From NCBI RefSeq assembly GCF_003352085.1, contig NZ_CP025804.1, positions 124,001-188,000 of the forward strand: a DNA stretch of 64,000 bases, in the 5' to 3' direction. Source of the stretch: Sulfitobacter sp. SK012. Lineage in GTDB: Bacteria; Pseudomonadota; Alphaproteobacteria; Rhodobacterales; Rhodobacteraceae. A program made the position numbers and the translations under genes. The notes under the pieces are model-generated. The model had not been told where the DNA came from and made no database searches. It was given only the letters and a program-made list of their open reading frames with translations. This document shows, in pieces, positions 62,560 through 64,000 of the stretch (positions are counted from its first letter, which is position 1; every line of letters begins with the position of its first letter).

Positions 62560-64000
62560 ATGGATTTTCTAGCGACAGCTTTGCCCGCACTTTCTGATGC
62601 GTTTGGGATGATCTTGCAGGTTCATGTGATTGGCTATTTGATAGCTGGCGTTTGTATGGGCTTGGCCATCGGCGTTTTTCCGGGATTGGGTGGCATTGCC
62701 GGGCTTTCGCTGTTGTTGCCCTTCATGTTTGGCATGGAACCGCTGACGGGTTTGGCATTGATGGTTGGTATGGTCGCGGTGGTGCCGACATCGGATACTT
62801 TTGCCTCCGTGCTGATGGGGATTCCGGGTTCATCGGCCAGTCAAGCGACCGTGCTTGACGGGTTTCCCATGGCTAAAAAGGGCCAGGCGGCACGCGCATT
62901 GTCCGCAGCCTTTGCCTCGTCGCTTTTTGGTGGATTGGTCGGGGCCGCATTCCTGACAGTATTTATTCTGGTGGCGCGGCCTGTGGTGTTGTTGTTTCAG
63001 ACGCCAGAGCTTTTGATGATCACCATTTTTGGCCTCTCGATGGTCGGTATTTTGGCAGGGCGCGTGGCGATCAAGGGGATCGTCGCGGCCTGTTTAGGTC
63101 TGTTGGTTGGCACCATCGGAGAGGGGGCATCTGCAGGTGCCCTGCGGATGTCGAGCTATGATTTGCCGTATCTGACGGACGGGCTGAAGCTGGTGATTGT
63201 GGGTCTGGGCATCTTTGCCATTCCCGAGATTGTCGCATTGCTTCGACAGGACAAAGCGATTTCAGACCGCGCCCAATTGGGCGGCGGTTGGATGGAGGGT
63301 GTGCGTGACTGGTGGGCGAATGTCTGGCTGTCGGTGCGCTGTTCTTTGATCGGTGTGACGGTTGGCGTGATCCCCGGTTTGGGCGGATCAGTCGTGGATT
63401 GGATTGCCTACGGCCACACCGTGCAGACCGCCAAGGACAAGAGCGGATTTGGCAGTGGCGACGTGCGTGGTGTGATCGGGCCAGAAAGTTCCAACAATGC
63501 CAAGGAGGGCGGCGGGCTGGTGCCAACGCTTCTGTTCGGTATTCCCGGTTCAGGTTCGATGGCCATCTTTATTTCAGCAGTGGCGCTGCTGGGCACAGGC
63601 TCGATTGAGGTCGGACCGTCCATGCTCAAGAACAATCTTGATTTCACCTATGCGATTGTCTGGTTGCTGGCGCTCGCCAATGTTGTGGGTACGCTGATTT
63701 GTATTGCGGCCTCGGGCGGGATTGCACGGCTTACGTCGATCCGCTTTGCGCTGCTTGCGCCGTTTTTGTTCATGATCATTAGCTTTGCAGCGTTTCAATC
63801 TAATCAGGATCTGATGGACCTCGTCGCGCTTTTTGCAATCGGTTTTTTGGGCATCATGATGCGTCGGTTTGACTGGTCGCGTCCCGCATTTCTGATTGGC
63901 TTTGTGCTGTCTGATCCGGCAGAAACTTACGCCAATCAGGCGGTACAAATCGCGCGGTCGCGTTTTCGCCGTGGGTTTGACGAAGGGCTGGAATATGTCT
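62560..64000 (+). CDS. tctA: Tripartite tricarboxylate transporter large permease TctA, 3' truncated by the window
   Basis: The frame starts at ATG 62560 (GAGG upstream) and is open to the right edge, so about 480 residues are seen. TctA is the large membrane permease of a TTT system, with about 12 helices. The conserved TctA sequence GVFPGLGGIAGLSLLLPFMF and its second copy VIPGLGGSVVDWIAYGHTVQ are clear, with PESSNNAKEGGGLVPTLLFG and GIPGSGSMAIF. The small subunit TctB does not lie between tctC and tctA; it may be downstream or fused to the C-terminus beyond the window. Confidence 0.95.
   Translation, partial: MDFLATALPALSDAFGMILQVHVIGYLIAGVCMGLAIGVFPGLGGIAGLSLLLPFMFGMEPLTGLALMVGMVAVVPTSDTFASVLMGIPGSSASQATVLDGFPMAKKGQAARALSAAFASSLFGGLVGAAFLTVFILVARPVVLLFQTPELLMITIFGLSMVGILAGRVAIKGIVAACLGLLVGTIGEGASAGALRMSSYDLPYLTDGLKLVIVGLGIFAIPEIVALLRQDKAISDRAQLGGGWMEGVRDWWANVWLSVRCSLIGVTVGVIPGLGGSVVDWIAYGHTVQTAKDKSGFGSGDVRGVIGPESSNNAKEGGGLVPTLLFGIPGSGSMAIFISAVALLGTGSIEVGPSMLKNNLDFTYAIVWLLALANVVGTLICIAASGGIARLTSIRFALLAPFLFMIISFAAFQSNQDLMDLVALFAIGFLGIMMRRFDWSRPAFLIGFVLSDPAETYANQAVQIARSRFRRGFDEGLEYV

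Noticed and set aside
1..64000. tRNA, rRNA, CRISPR arrays, insertion sequences or prophage genes
   Set aside because: Reading the intergenic regions and gene products showed no cloverleaf, spaced direct repeat array, transposase or phage protein.

Overview
This window is chromosomal DNA of an alphaproteobacterium of the Rhodobacteraceae, most likely the marine Roseobacter group. The evidence is gene content and order: an smo/mtl polyol operon in the order known from Rhodobacter sphaeroides, an lptC-lptA-lptB-hpf-ptsN block with no rpoN between lptB and hpf, a secA-adjacent protein of unknown function, a PstS/OmpA fusion and a DUF5928-type glycosyltransferase. I saw no rRNA, tRNA, CRISPR array, insertion sequence or prophage gene.

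Layout. (1) 1-13.6 kb holds housekeeping genes: the 3' part of infB, a 44-residue small gene, mutT, argJ, a parvulin-type isomerase and secA, then two envelope proteins, dnaJ/dnaK and an alkB homologue. (2) 13.6-24.8 kb is a surface polysaccharide locus: a KpsM-like export permease, cysQ, a KdsB-like cytidylyltransferase, a family 2 glycosyltransferase, galU, galE, three more glycosyltransferases and a protein with two sulfotransferase-like domains. CysQ would remove the PAP that the sulfotransferase releases. (3) 24.8-29.6 kb runs on the minus strand: rnd, kdsD, lptC, lptA, lptB, hpf, ptsN (Kdo supply, LPS transport, ribosome hibernation, nitrogen PTS). (4) 29.6-34.7 kb holds a PaaX-like regulator, a large MscS-family channel and a decayed DUF1254/DUF1214 gene.

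(5) 34.9-48.9 kb is a galactoside catabolic island. A tightly overlapped minus-strand operon encodes an ABC importer (binding protein and two permeases), a GH36 alpha-galactosidase, an IlvD/Edd-type dehydratase, an SDR, 2-keto-3-deoxygalactonokinase, KDPGal aldolase, an SMP-30-type lactonase and a GH42 beta-galactosidase. Together these could make a complete De Ley-Doudoroff route. An IclR regulator and the importer's ATPase are divergent. Two IclR-like operators sit 20 bp apart just downstream of a recognisable promoter. (6) 48.9-58.0 kb is the polyol operon: HAD phosphatase, SorC-type regulator, smoE, smoF, smoG, smoK, smoS, mtlK, mtlZ. (7) 58.2-64 kb holds fbp, a TctE/TctD-like two-component pair, and tctC followed directly by a tctA that runs off the window with no tctB between them.

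Most of the window is recognisable biology. The least explained items are the 44-residue gene, the double-domain sulfotransferase in its PAPS/PAP context, the SDR that lacks the catalytic lysine, the tandem operators and the glycosyltransferase with no usable start codon. I did not find a clearly new multi-gene system.
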